The notes beneath the pieces are model-generated. The model was not told the origin of the DNA and made no database searches. It saw only the letters and a list, made by a program, of their open reading frames with translations. A program made the position numbers and the translations under genes. DNA of 64,000 nt from Geosiphon pyriformis (lineage: Eukaryota; Glomeromycota; Glomeromycetes; Archaeosporales; Geosiphonaceae): positions 556,984-620,983 of the forward strand of contig JAAOMT010000200.1 of the NCBI GenBank assembly GCA_016748015.1. The letters are read 5' to 3'. Positions within the stretch are counted from its first letter, which is position 1; the number at the start of each line of letters is the position of its first letter. Below, in pieces: positions 47,443-58,440 of this stretch.

Positions 47443-50120
47443 TTTGGTCTGTAAGATATAATCTAGCAGAGAACCAGTATCAACAAGAGTCATTAAAAAC
47501 AGTGGCAGAATCAGAAGAAACAAAAACAAACTACTTGAAATTCATAAAAGCTTTATTCCAATACTATCAAATTCACCTTAGATTGACAAGTAACTATTGG
47601 TCAGCAGAATCAACTTTTAACTTTTACATTAACAAAAAAATTAAGTTTTACTTAAAAAACCAAGAAAATCTAGAAGCAGCACTCAACAATTTTTAGAGTA
47701 AATTATTTCAAAATATCATACTTTTACAAAATCATTTATTTGCTCTAATAATTACAAAAATCAACAAAAAAATTGAAAAGCACACCAAACAGAAATTTTC
47801 TATCATCTTTATTGTTACCAGTAGAATTTTAGCTATTAATTAGCATGAAATTACCCTTATAATTCCTATTATTAATTAGCATATATCATTATTATTTCGA
47901 TTATTACTTATTATTTAATTAAATTATCAAATATCATTACTCAATCAATAATCCGATTTGTACTCTAGAAATTAAGATAATCAAATTACACAATATCTTG
48001 AATCATTTAACATAGTCAAAATTCGCCGAAATTAATGAAAATTGGTCGAAATAATCAATAGTTCAGTGAAATAACTTGTAAGTTTGCCAAAATGTATCTT
48101 TAGTTCACCCAAATTGTAGCAAAGAGAAAAGTGCAAGTTCAAAGACTAATACTACAACAAGTTGTATAAAAGAAGAGCTTTTCTCTTCAAGAAAATGTAT
48201 CTTCTCATAGTATCTTACTTTAGATATCTTAATTGAAACAAATCATCTTTTACATATTCAAATAAAAATTAAATATTCGAAAACCAAATCCTTAAATTAT
48301 TGCATTTGTAATTCTTTCAACACAACTAAACGTTTTGAAATTGATTAGCTACCAATTTTAATAAACTGTTAGTGACTCCAGGCCTGGATAGAAAACATTT
48401 TCATTGACAAAATTCTATTTCTTTTACATTTCTTTATTTTTCTTTATTTTCTTATCATAATCATTAGGGTAGCCTACAGACAAGATTCCTGTAGAAAAGT
48501 TGACTTTTATAGCAAAGTAACTACACATTTTAGTGAGCTTCCAAATAAGCAATTTCTGGAAAAAAGTTGATGTTTACTACAATATAACTACACAAAGTAA
48601 CTGGCATGGAATTGGCCATTCTATTTATAAGCCCAACAGTTCAAATTATAGGAGATAATTTAAAGATAAATTCAGTTACTGAAGGTCCAACTACTTCTGG
48701 AAAATGTGAATTCACAGCAAATCAACATTAACAACATTCAAAAAAAGAGACCAAAAACTTCTGGTAACATTATAGACAACAAAAAAGAAAAACTACAAAT
48801 ACCAACAAGAACACCAAAAAAAATACAACTACCTACATAAAAAAACCAAGAGTAGTTTTACTTATTTACCTATTATATTATTATATATCTGGTAGTACTA
48901 TTAATATACTATTAGGAGTTGTATCATTATTAGTAAAAACACTTTCAGCAAGAATAATGTTCTAAAGCCAACAAAAAAAAGCCGATTTATTGGGAACTTA
49001 TGGCAATTTCTTTGAAGGATTTAAATCATGATTACCAATGCCATCAGAATTTTGATTACTGTCACTTCAACCAGATTTCAAAGTCACTAGTCTTTAGAAA
49101 AGAACCAACTTAAAAAAAAAAGACGAAGATCAAGAATTTAATTATTAAAATTTGATCTTAAAAAACCCAAAAATACAAACTCTGATTATTTAGGCTTAGC
49201 AAAACCAGAACAATCTAAACTCTGCTTTTATTGTTCTCTAAAACTTACTTCCAGTAATTGTAATTGATCCATTACTGATTGTACTAATTGTTATTCAACA
49301 ATAATACACTTAACAATAACAACTTTAATAGCAATCACTACAACAACTATTACTAATAGCATATGCTTCTATTGCCAAATTAAAAAAATTTACTGGCAAA
49401 GAAGACAACATTCAAGTCTGACTTAATAATATTGTTAAAGCAATTACTATTAATAACTGAAACAATATTAAAGTCTTACAAACTATCCTGTACTTTTTAC
49501 AAAATATTGCCAATTTATGATATCAAAGCTTGATCAACAAACCCATTACTTTTAACATGTTTAAAATTGAATTTTTAAAATACTTTAGTAATAATAACAG
49601 CATTAATTACTTGGCAATAACATTTACCACTATTAAACAGAGTGACATAAAAACAGTTATTATTTATTTAAAACATTTTTATAGAAATTTGTGCCAAATT
49701 CAAGTCATCAACACTAATTATTTTACAGCACTAAAAATTCTGAATCAGTTTATCTATGATCTGTGCAGTAGTTTTCTATAATATATATGCTTATTACATT
49801 CACAAACACTTCAAAACACAGTCATATACACCAGAGATTTTAAATCTGCCAAACTCAAAGCCAACCATGCCCAAACAATTAATCTAGTAATAAATAGATC
49901 ATCTAAATTAGATACTAAATTGAAACAATTTGGCAAAGCCATTAATCAAAAAATCAAGAAATACTTAATTAACAATTAGACAATCTATTAACTTTTACAA
50001 TATTATAACAATACAGAAAACTCTAATTGTTTTCAGAATTAATTGTGTTTATTATTTTCATTAACCAATTAACAGTGACAACAAAAAATGTGTAATTGCT
50101 ACTATTGTGGTAAACAAAGA
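47443..50120 (+). pseudogene. Element D gag, broken and split by solo LTR Y
   Basis: The N-terminal part 47500-47700 (VAESEETKTNYLKFIKALF, STFNFYINKKI) matches the start of element E gag. The gag is interrupted at 47812 by solo LTR Y and resumes at 48774. The capsid piece in frame 49530-49781 (LINKPITFNMFKIEFLKYFSNNNSIN in two parts, FIYDLCSSFL) aligns with 58850-59080 of element E. The zinc knuckle near 50090-50145 reads CYYCGKQRHLRIDC, C-x2-C-x4-H-x4-C intact. Many stops. Confidence 0.78.
47813..48769. mobile_element. Solo LTR-like insertion Y with 9-bp inverted ends
   Basis: 957 bp from TGTTACCAG to CTGGTAACA, perfect 9-bp inverted termini, flanked by TTAT on both sides (47809-47812 and 48770-48773). 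Removing it restores the gag text of element D. It keeps CpG sites (ATTCGCCGAAATT, GGTCGAAAT) absent from its surroundings, so it is young. A TATAAAAG at 48166-48173 followed by a short hairpin (AAGAGCTTTTCTCTT) could be a promoter. Near 48500-48600 there are imperfect direct repeats (AAAGTTGA...ACTACACA). No coding capacity. TG...CA ends fit an LTR; a non-autonomous DNA element is an alternative. Confidence 0.8.
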
Positions 50121-50558
50121 CATCTAAGAATAGACTGTCAACAATAGTTAAGTAATCAACAATTAGAAAATCAATATTATAACTCCAATTGACAATTTTA
50201 AAACCCAAACTATATCAGTAATTAATCACTTAAACAATATTACTATCAATTGTATTATTCTTAACTAATACAACTAATTAATTAGCCATCAATCTATCAA
50301 ATTCTAACATCAATAATTTATTAGTTGTTTCAGTCCCAAATAATGTATTAACCACAACAAATTCAAACTCAGTTTCAGAACTTACCTTCTAATGAAAATT
50401 AAAGACTAAAAACCACTTATATCCAACAAAACTGGAGATTGGTAATAGTAATGCACCAACTAATCTTCAATTCCTTAAATCAACTATCAGAATTATGTTA
50501 ATGGAGTTTAGGCAATAAGTACACCCAAAACCCAAATTTCCAGAACTACTTAAATCTC

Positions 50559-50991
50559 TTGGTCACTTCAAAAGATACCCAATTCAACAAACAGGAACTC
50601 AATCAAACTCAACCATCTACTAGCAAAATTTTACCAACAGTTATTACTGAAAATAAATCACTGGCCACTATTTTTTCTTTTAAACTTAAAGAATCAATGA
50701 CTATGCTTTTATTTAATGGAGCTGTTCTTAATATTAAACTTATTATTACTATGTACACCAATGTTAAAGTTAATGGCCAACTTATTAAACTAATACTTGA
50801 CAGTGAATTAGTAAGGAGCATTATTATATGACAACTTATAGACCAATTAAATTACTGAGTTGATTGTGCTGCCAATGCTAGAATTATTACAGCTAATGAA
50901 ATAACAAAGACTTTAATTGGTGAAATTAATGATTTCTTATTCAAAGTTAACAGCATTATTATGACAATCAAGATTCTTATTATAAAACTAT
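50559..50991 (+). pseudogene. Element D protease region, interrupted by element E
   Basis: Frame 50559-50831 carries the gag-protease linker and the active-site loop LILDSELVRSIII (D-S-E for the usual D-S-G). Text then follows as QLIDQLNY, ARIITANEITKT and VNSIIMTIKILI to 50991, where element E begins. It resumes at about 61146 with the CNTKH and LVIIGCSRP segment (frame shifted), matching the IQYQALIGNDWLFK block of element E. Confidence 0.78.
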
Positions 50992-51866
50992 TGTTACAGG
51001 TGATTATTTCTGCTGTTGAATTAAATAACAAACCCGTAACTTGGTGCTCAAAAGCTACTTCCATGGATAAGATTCTGCAAGTGTTGTATCTGAAGGTTTT
51101 GATAAAGTTTTTTGTATAATGGACAGAGATTCAATAGTGTTGATAGTAGATGTATTTTTCCAAGAGTTTTCCCAATTTCTTTTTCAGTGTGGTGGCCAAA
51201 TTTAGTCTGGCAGTCGTGCCATTCTGGTAAGCTATCTGATAATATATAAAATCCTACCCTTATTTCTGGATCTTTTACCAGACTATTTTTTGATGTCAAT
51301 AACTCAGTGTTTAATCTTTTAATCAATTAGTATACAACAACAAAATCAAAACAAAAGAAAATAAAATAAAGAAAATTAAAAAATAAAAAAAATAGAGAAA
51401 ACAAGCCAAGACAATTTGGTATGTTAGTATCTTTGTCAATAGCTGTGATCAAGAGCTATTGTTCTAGCGTGGTTAAGTATTAATTACTATCAACATGAAG
51501 TGTTGATAGTGGAGAGTGGATTGAGATATAAAATAATTATTTATTTGATGATTTTGTTTCTAGGCTAAGGATTCTGTGGTATTGATTCTGTCTTTTCAGT
51601 TTCTAACACTACTGCTATATATACATAATTGGGATTCCTCAATTCTTTGATTCTTCATAACAGGAATCCTGGAATTCCTGGAATCTTGTGATTCCTTTGA
51701 GAGGAATCCTGGAATTCTGGAATCCTGCAATTCCTCGTCAGGGAATCCTGAAATTCCTGGAATCCTGCAATTCCTGAAAGAAATTCTGGAATTCCACATT
51801 TACTATGCTTACTTCTGATTGGCTAATAATTATGCTAATATATTTCCTATATTTCTATGAGTAACA
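50992..51866 (-). repeat. Element E 3' LTR
   Basis: 875 bp. In minus orientation it carries a TATATATAG box near 51612-51620 and the GAATTCC/GGAATCCTG array at 51660-51795 close to the U3 start. An A-rich run is at 51330-51395. The first 90 bp differ from the partner LTR at six sites, all transitions. Confidence 0.9.
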
Positions 51867-51882
51867 TTATTCTCTTCTTTTA
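51867..51882 (-). promoter_or_regulatory. Element E polypurine tract
   Basis: On the minus strand AAAAGAAGAGAATAA runs into the TGTTAC of the 3' LTR. This is the standard site for plus-strand DNA priming in LTR retrotransposons. Confidence 0.75.
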
Positions 51883-51884
51883 AT

Positions 51885-52560
51885 ATTGAGCTCCATCAAA
51901 ATCCAACTCATGTAATTTCTCTTCTTGAAGTATTTTCTGGATTTCATTTTTGAGAATTACTTGTGTTATTTGGGTCTGTAATTCTTCAAATTGAGCATTG
52001 GTGATTTTTCCCAATTGATTACTGGTAACCATATCCATTGCTTTATTGAGCAATATTTCTGGTTTATTCTAAAATACTGTGTATATTTGATATATGGCTC
52101 AGGCTTGTGTGGATAAGTTGTTCTTTCCCAAAAAATGTTCTAATTGTTGTAGTATTCTTTTGTCGAATAATTGCTTTGTTTTATCCGTATATAGATTCTG
52201 GATATTTATATGTTGTCCCAAGTAAAAATAACAATAGTTTTGTGAAAATTGTTGTATCCACCAATTCCAAGTTTCTTTAGTCAACTCTTGATATAGTGAC
52301 TCTTTTGTCGATTCTTTTATTGCTAATTTTACTTTCACCATGATTTTGTCCACCGTATTTTCAGTTTTCTTTGGTGTTCTGAGTTGTAATGTCTTTCTAG
52401 TATCTTGATATTGAATGGTTTGTTGATTGATTGTAATCTCCATTTCCTGGTGTTGGATTAATTGAAAGAGTTGTTGTGCTAGTGAGTAAATATTGTCTGT
52501 AATTTTCATTTTTCTGATATTTCTTGTCGCGTCTATCATGTCTTTATATATTCTTTTGAT
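51885..52560 (-). pseudogene. Element E extra ORF downstream of integrase
   Basis: Frame 52539-52099 (146 codons, MIDATRNIRKMKITDN start, KETWNWW, CYFYLGQHINIQNLY) continues past a stop to KITNAQFEELQTQITQVIL and ends HELDFDGAQY near 51890. It is conserved with element A at 34790-34111 despite separate decay, so the ancestor encoded it. About 215 residues, charged and helix-prone, no recognised domain, no membrane segment. It could be an integrase C-terminal extension or a separate accessory protein. Confidence 0.68.
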
Positions 52561-52779
52561 TGATCAATTTAACGTGTTGTTGTTAATAATAACAATTGGT
52601 TCCAGATCTTGTGGAATCTTATCTGGTCAGACTAATATCCTCTGTACTCCTAATTGTGGAATATTACTGGTAGATGGTAGTGTGATGTTGTGATATGGCT
52701 TCAGTCAATCCCCATGTGCTGCTTTGGTTAAAATTTTGTTATCCAATCTTAATTTGTAAGCTCCATTTCCTAGAATTTT

Positions 52780-53900
52780 TTCTATGTGAAATGGTTTGTC
52801 TCATTTGGGGTCAAATTTTCCACTCCATTGTTTTTCCGCTTTGGTATAATGTAGTAATACTTTGTCTCCAATCTTGAATTCAACTGGTTTGTCTGGTAGT
52901 TGACTATTGTGTTTTTTTTTCTGTTTTTCTTGTGACTTTTGAATATTATCAGCTGCTCTTCGTTGTTTGTTTTCCAATGTTTCTATTAAGTCATATGTTC
53001 TTCTCAGCAATGTTTCTTGAAAATTTTCTTCTGTTATTGGTTCAGCTGGATATGTATTAATTTTTCTCTCTACTAGTAACATTGTTGTTCTCCCATATAC
53101 TAATTCAAATGGTGTTGTTTGTGTAGTATCTTGTTTTATTATCTGATAAGCAAATAGTACTGATGGTATGAACAAATCCCAATTGTTCTGGTTTTCTTGG
53201 CTGAGCTTGGCTATTGCTTCACACAGTGTTTTATTGAATCTTTTTACTAATCTGTTGGTTTGTGGATGGTATGGTGATAATAATGGTCTCTTGATTCCGA
53301 ATTTTTGGCTCAATTTTGTTAATGTTCTGTTCACAAAATGAGTTCCTTGGTCTGATAATAATTTTTTTGGACATTCATGTTAACAAATCAAATCCTGATA
53401 AACAAATTTGGCAACAGATTTTGCATCCGTTTTTTGAATTGCTTTTGCCTCTGGCCATTTAGTGAGATAGTCCATAGCTACTGCTATGTATCTGTTTTCT
53501 CTGCTGGTGATTGTTAATGGTCCAACTAAATCAATTCTAATATGGTCAAATAGTTGTCCTACTTTGATTGGTCTTAATGGTTCACTGGGTTTTGTTCCTT
53601 CTCTTTACTGACAAGCATTACAATTTTGAACATATTGAATGATGTCTGGGTACATTAATGGCCAATAGTATCTCTTTCTGGTTTTTTTCATGGTTGCTTC
53701 TTTGTGAAAATGTCCTGCTGTTGGATTTGAGTACATGTTGAATAATATTGTCTCTTTTTCTGGCTCTATAATTACTCTGGTTGGTTGATCTGGATCCCTT
53801 CTATTTTTCCAATAAAGTATATTTTGATGAGTGATAAAATATTTAGATTGTTGTTTAATACTTTTTCATTCTGTTTGAGATAAATTTTCCTTGAACTATT
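52780..53900 (-). pseudogene. Element E integrase, broken
   Basis: The zinc-binding region near 53590-53730 has both His (GHFHKEATMKK) and C-x2-C (NCNACQ). The core around 53340-53560 has stops. Frame 53334-52801 (177 codons) holds the third catalytic block as YHPQTNRLVKRFN, where the usual Glu is Lys, then FELVYGRT and a C-terminal KIGDKVLLHYTKAEKQW. Integrates the cDNA in active relatives. Confidence 0.84.
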
Positions 53901-53949
53901 GAGTATTTATATAATGTTACAATTGTTAATATTTTTGTATGTTCATCTT

Positions 53950-55440
53950 TTGTTGTATTTTTCCATTAGTATTGTTCTGGTTTTGTTATATTTTTGGGTT
54001 GAAATGTTCTTAGATTTGTCTCATTCACAATAAACTGTTTGCATTTCCGTTGTCTTTTCCTTTTTTATAATGTATAGTGTACTTATATGATGCGAATGCC
54101 ATTTTTTATCTTGACTGTCTTTCATTTCCAAATTCTTATTTTTGAAGCGATGTTAATTCTTTGTGATCTGTGTACACCTCAAACTTCTGGCTTAAATATT
54201 CTTTCTATTTTATGACTGACTAGTATATTGCTAAGTGTTTTTTTTCTGGTGTTCTATAGTTCTTTTCGGCCAGTGTTAAACTTCTGCTGGCATATGCCAC
54301 TGGATGTTCTCTGCCGTCTGGTCTTCTCTGAGATAGTACTGCTCCTAATGCCTAGCCGGATGCATTTGTGGTGATGATAAATGGTTTGCTGTGATCTGGA
54401 TAGATCAGTACTAGAGCTTGTATAAGCTTTCTTTTTAGAATATCAAAAGCTTCTTATTGACTTTCGGTCTATTCATATTTTGTATCTTTGTTTTGTATTT
54501 GGTTGAGTGGCTGCACTATCTTGGAAAAGTTCTTGATAAAATGTTGATAGTAGCTGGCGAATCCCAAGAATGATTTCAGTTCTGTCATATTGGTTGGCAC
54601 TGGAAAGTTCTTTACTATCTCTATTTTCTCCAGATCTATTTTGATGCCATCTTTGCTGACTATGTGTCCCAAGAATTTTAGTTCTGTCTTGCTAAAGAAG
54701 CATTTTGTTGTATTTAATTTTAGTCCTGCTCTTCTTAGTCTTTCGAACACTTGTTGGAGATAATGAAGATGATCATCAAACATTTTTGAGAATACATTGG
54801 TGTTGTCTAAGTATACAACTACTGATTTCCACAATAAGCCAGTATAAACAATTTCCATTAGCCGTTGGAAAGTTGCTGGGGCATTGGTTAAGCCGAATGG
54901 CATCACTTCAAATTCGAAATTCCCTTCTCTAATAGTAAATGCCGTCTTCTCTTTGTCAGCTGGATTCATGGCTACTTGCCAGTAACCACTGTCCAAATCT
55001 AATGTTAAGAACCATTTGTTCCCACCGAAAGCGTCGAATAATTTCTGTATTTGTGGAGTTGGATAACTGTCTCCACGAGTTACATCATTGAGTTTCCTGT
55101 AATCTACACAAAACCAGATTTTTCTATTCTTCTTATGGACAAATACCACTGGTGATGACCATGGGCTCATTGATAGTTGAATTAGTTCATTGTCAAGCAT
55201 TCTGTTTATCTTTTGATGAATGATCTCATGGCTGGCTGGCGACACTCTGTATGCTCTTTGTTTGATTGGCATTGCATCTCCAGTCTTGATCTGATGCTGG
55301 ATGATGTCAGTTCAGCCAAACTCATTTTTGCTGGCAAAGATGTCATTGAAATTGTTGAATAACATCTTGAGCTGCATACATTGGAGTGGATCTAAGTTTC
55401 CTATGTTTATTTGTTCTAATTGTTCTGATTAGAGCAAATA
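53950..55440 (-). pseudogene. Element E reverse transcriptase and RNase H, broken
   Basis: RT frame 55272-54469 is open for 267 codons: [58 protein letters not shown], then the catalytic box YLDN at about 54805-54816 (YLDD expected; the change is GAC to AAC after a C). The start lies upstream in the 55440-55273 text (EQINIGNLDP), interrupted by stops. RNase H (54468-53950: NASG, AVLSQRRPDGREHPVAYASR, VYTDHKEL) has several stops. Confidence 0.88.
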
Positions 55441-55449
55441 ACATTTGTC

Positions 55450-56235
55450 TCATCCATAGATTGTTTGTGATGTGATGTCAACATATCCACAAAGTTGTGG
55501 AAAGTCTGGAATGGGGTTTGGTGGTTGGTCTTCTATTTCTGTGGTTAAATATCCAATGGTGGTTTCTTTTGGTATGTTGATGACATTGTCAGTGTTGTTG
55601 TAGATGGGAATTTTTATGCTGCTATAGCTTTTGGCTGGTATGTGGAGATTGATCAACCCAATCTCTCCTGATTCATAAAGGTTTGCTTCAGCTTTAAAAA
55701 TTTGTCCTTGCTCCTTTTTTTTTCTTCCTATTGCTAACATGTACTGGTCATATGGTGGAATGGAAATAGCTTGACCGGTTGAGATAATTTTTTCTTGGCC
55801 AACAATTTCTTCTTCTGCCATATTAACTGGTACATTTATTTTACCCATTGATCCAAATCCTTGTATTCCTCTTGCTGTTATTCCTAATTCCTTCCTCTTT
55901 ACCACTGACACTAATTGAGCTATTCTAACCAGAGGCAGAAATATTGCCTGTGCTATCTTTTTGTTGGACTCTATTATATAGGCCTTTTCTAAGTTATTTT
56001 GTAGCATGGCGATAATATTTCCTACATATCCCACATTAATTATTTCTCCTCTTATATTGATCCCTCTTTTTGCTAAACTACTCCTAGATGCTAATTGAAC
56101 CATTGTTGTTGCCGGAATTTTTAGTGCTATTTTCAGATCAATGCAGATGCGTGAATGCAGTTCCAATTTGATGGCATCTTTTCCTGGATATCTTAGATCA
56201 AACCTTACATCTGTATCATGTGCACATTCTGGCAT
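55450..56235 (-). pseudogene. Element E dUTPase and following segment
   Basis: 261-codon open frame. dUTPase motifs in order: 1 VRFDLRYPGKDAI, 2 ASRSSLAKRGI, 3 GEIINVGYVGNI (catalytic Asp three before Tyr is Asn), 4 KIAQAIFLPLV, 5 RGIQGFGSMGK. The second half (residues about 140-261: ISIPPYDQYMLAI, LINLHIPAKS, IPIYNNTDNVINIP, CGYVDITSQTIYG) has no assignment and leads toward RT. The domain lies in the pol polyprotein between protease and RT. Real start is upstream in the polyprotein. Confidence 0.88.
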
Positions 56236-57150
56236 AATACCTTCCTATTGTTACTATACCATTTCAACTCTTGTTTCTTGGAAAGATCTGGTAATACAAT
56301 GTATTGTTTGTAGTTTAAATCGGAGTTTGAATCTGAGTTAGAATCGGTATCGTTGTTGTTGCCATATTAAACAGAACTAGAACCAGTGTTTTTGTCGTCA
56401 TTATTGTCGGAGTTTGAATCGGGATTGAAAATTGATTCTGATTCTGATGCACATCTGCTGATTGGTTCTTTCTCTTCAGGGATTGTATAGATCATGCATG
56501 GTGGTGGATTGTAAATGAAGTCACACTCATTACAATACTAGAAGTTATAGGGAATTAGGCAGTATTGACACAGTTGAACATTTAACTGCTCTAACCATTG
56601 TTCTTGTTCTTTCCTTGTGGATGCTAATTCTTGGTAGTGTTTGTGGAATTGTTCTGGATCCAGGAAATTTATGATGGGTTCTGTGTCCCAGTCAAGCTCT
56701 AAAGATTCTAGGGGGTTGTCTTTGATCACTTTTATTTCCTCAGGTGACGTCTCTTCGATTTTGGCGAGTGCCATTTGCTAAATTTCATCATCATCATGTG
56801 GACAACTGTCCAGTCACTGTATGGCTTTTTTCCAGACTGCTTCTATTGGGGTTCTTTTCCTTATCCAGTCACTTATTAGAATCATGTATTGACATGATAT
56901 GTCGCATGTTCTTTTACGTTCTAGAATGTTGTTCCACATCCCTTTATCCAGAAGAGTTTCTCCACAGGCTATATATGGTGTATTATCCCATTTTCCCATT
57001 CATTTTGGTCTGCCAAAATGTTTGATATGGCATGTGCAGCAATAGAACTTAGTTGCTGTCTGATATTCTTCATCATCACCACAGCATGCGCCTATTGACG
57101 ACAATTTCTTGCCACAATCAATGCATATTAGTTTGGGTCAGCAATAGGTC
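56236..57150 (-). pseudogene. Element E Cys-rich module between protease and dUTPase
   Basis: Minus strand 57150-56236: KKLSSIGACCGDDEEYQ then FYCCTCHIKHFGRPK, WDNTPYIACGETLLDKGMW, RTCDISCQYMILISDW, acidic helix MALAKIEETSPEEI, then LCQYCLIPYNF-stop-YCNECDFIYN (C-x2-C and C-x2-C). At least ten ordered Cys, conserved with elements A and D. No family known to me; two zinc-binding sub-modules are the simplest reading. Confidence 0.7.
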
Positions 57151-57459
57151 AATGGTTGTTGTTAACCATAGGTGTGTGGGATATAGGTGTTGTTGGCTTG
57201 AGTGTTTTCTTCCTCCCTCTCTTTCCCTTTTCCCTTTTCTTTTTTGTTTTCTTCCCATTCCCAGCTTGAAATCAGTTCATTCTCATCGTTGTCGGTCCAG
57301 GTCAAGTCATCAGTTTCCCAGGTAAGTTCTTTTTTTTGTTTCCCTTTTCCATTGTCATTGTTGTCTCAGGAGAGTATTGGTGGCAGTTTGTTGTGCTCTT
57401 CATTAGCCCACGACACTTGGTAGGCTTCCCAGGTAGGTTTCTCTTTCTTCTCCTCCAGT

Positions 57460-58440
57460 TTAATCAATAGTTTCTCTCTTGGAAGAGTCTTGAAGTGGCC
57501 ACACATAGCCGATACATATATGTGTGTAGCCTTGATATGTTAGCTGGAGTTCCTGGGTGTTCCAGTCTAATGTCGCATTGACTTTGAATAGCCAGTCATT
57601 ACCAATGAGAGCTTGGTATTGAATGGCTTTCATCACTAAAACTTTAATGGGAGTCATGATGCCATTGACTTTGAAAGGGAAGTCGTCAATTTTGCTGATT
57701 GGAGTTTTGGTCACTCCATTAGCTGTGATGATTCTGGCACTGGCAGCTCGATCAACTCGGTGACCTAATTGGTTCATGAGTTGCCATGTAATGATACTGC
57801 CTGCCGAACTGCTGTCAAGGATCAATTTGATGGATTGTTCCTCAACTTTGGCATCAGTGACATTGTGGTGATTGGTTTGGCTTCAAGAGCAGCTCCACTA
57901 AATAATGGTGTTGCAGCTGTTTTCTTGAATTCAAATGGGAAGATAGCAGCCAAGAACTTGTTTTCGGTAATGGTAGCAAATGGGATATTACTGGTAAGTG
58001 GTTGTTTTTGGGCAAATGTCGGGTTATTGGTTAAAGCGTCTTCTGGTGTGACCAGGAGACTTAAATAGTTCTGGGAATTCGGGTTTTGGGTTTGACTGGT
58101 ACCCAAATTCCACTGGCGTAATCCAGATGATTGCTGTGAAGAATGGGAGATCAATTGATGGACTACCATTGCTGATCTCCAGCTCTGTTGAGTCATTCTC
58201 GGTCTTTGGGTTCCATTGGGTGGTAAGCTTTGGGGCAGTGTTTGAATTTGTTGGGGTTGATAGATTATTTGTGACTGCAGTTGTTGATAAATCACTTGTG
58301 GCTGTGGTTGATAGATTGGAGCTTGGTACACTGAAGATTAATAGATGAATGACTGCGTCACTGGTAGGTAAGTGAGTTGGTTTTGATTTGGGTACTGATT
58401 CGGAGTTTGGAACTGGCGATCGGAGTTTCAATATTGATTT
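57460..58440 (-). pseudogene. Element E gag-protease linker and protease, frameshifted
   Basis: The linker frame 58331-57822 (Gln/Tyr/Pro-rich YQAPIYQPQPQVIYQ, then NYLSLLVTPEDALTNN) runs to about 57860. There one base is missing relative to elements A and D, shifting into frame 57825-57460. That frame has ILDSSSAGSIITWQLMNQLG (D-S-S for D-S-G), ARIITANGVTKTP and IQYQALIGNDWLFK, a retropepsin-like fold. The polyprotein cannot be read through without the lost base. Confidence 0.82.

Noticed and set aside
56744-57423. Plus-strand frames at 56744-57423 with Phe/Ser/Cys-rich translation
   Set aside because: They are antisense shadows of the gypsy E Cys-rich and linker coding sequence on the minus strand.
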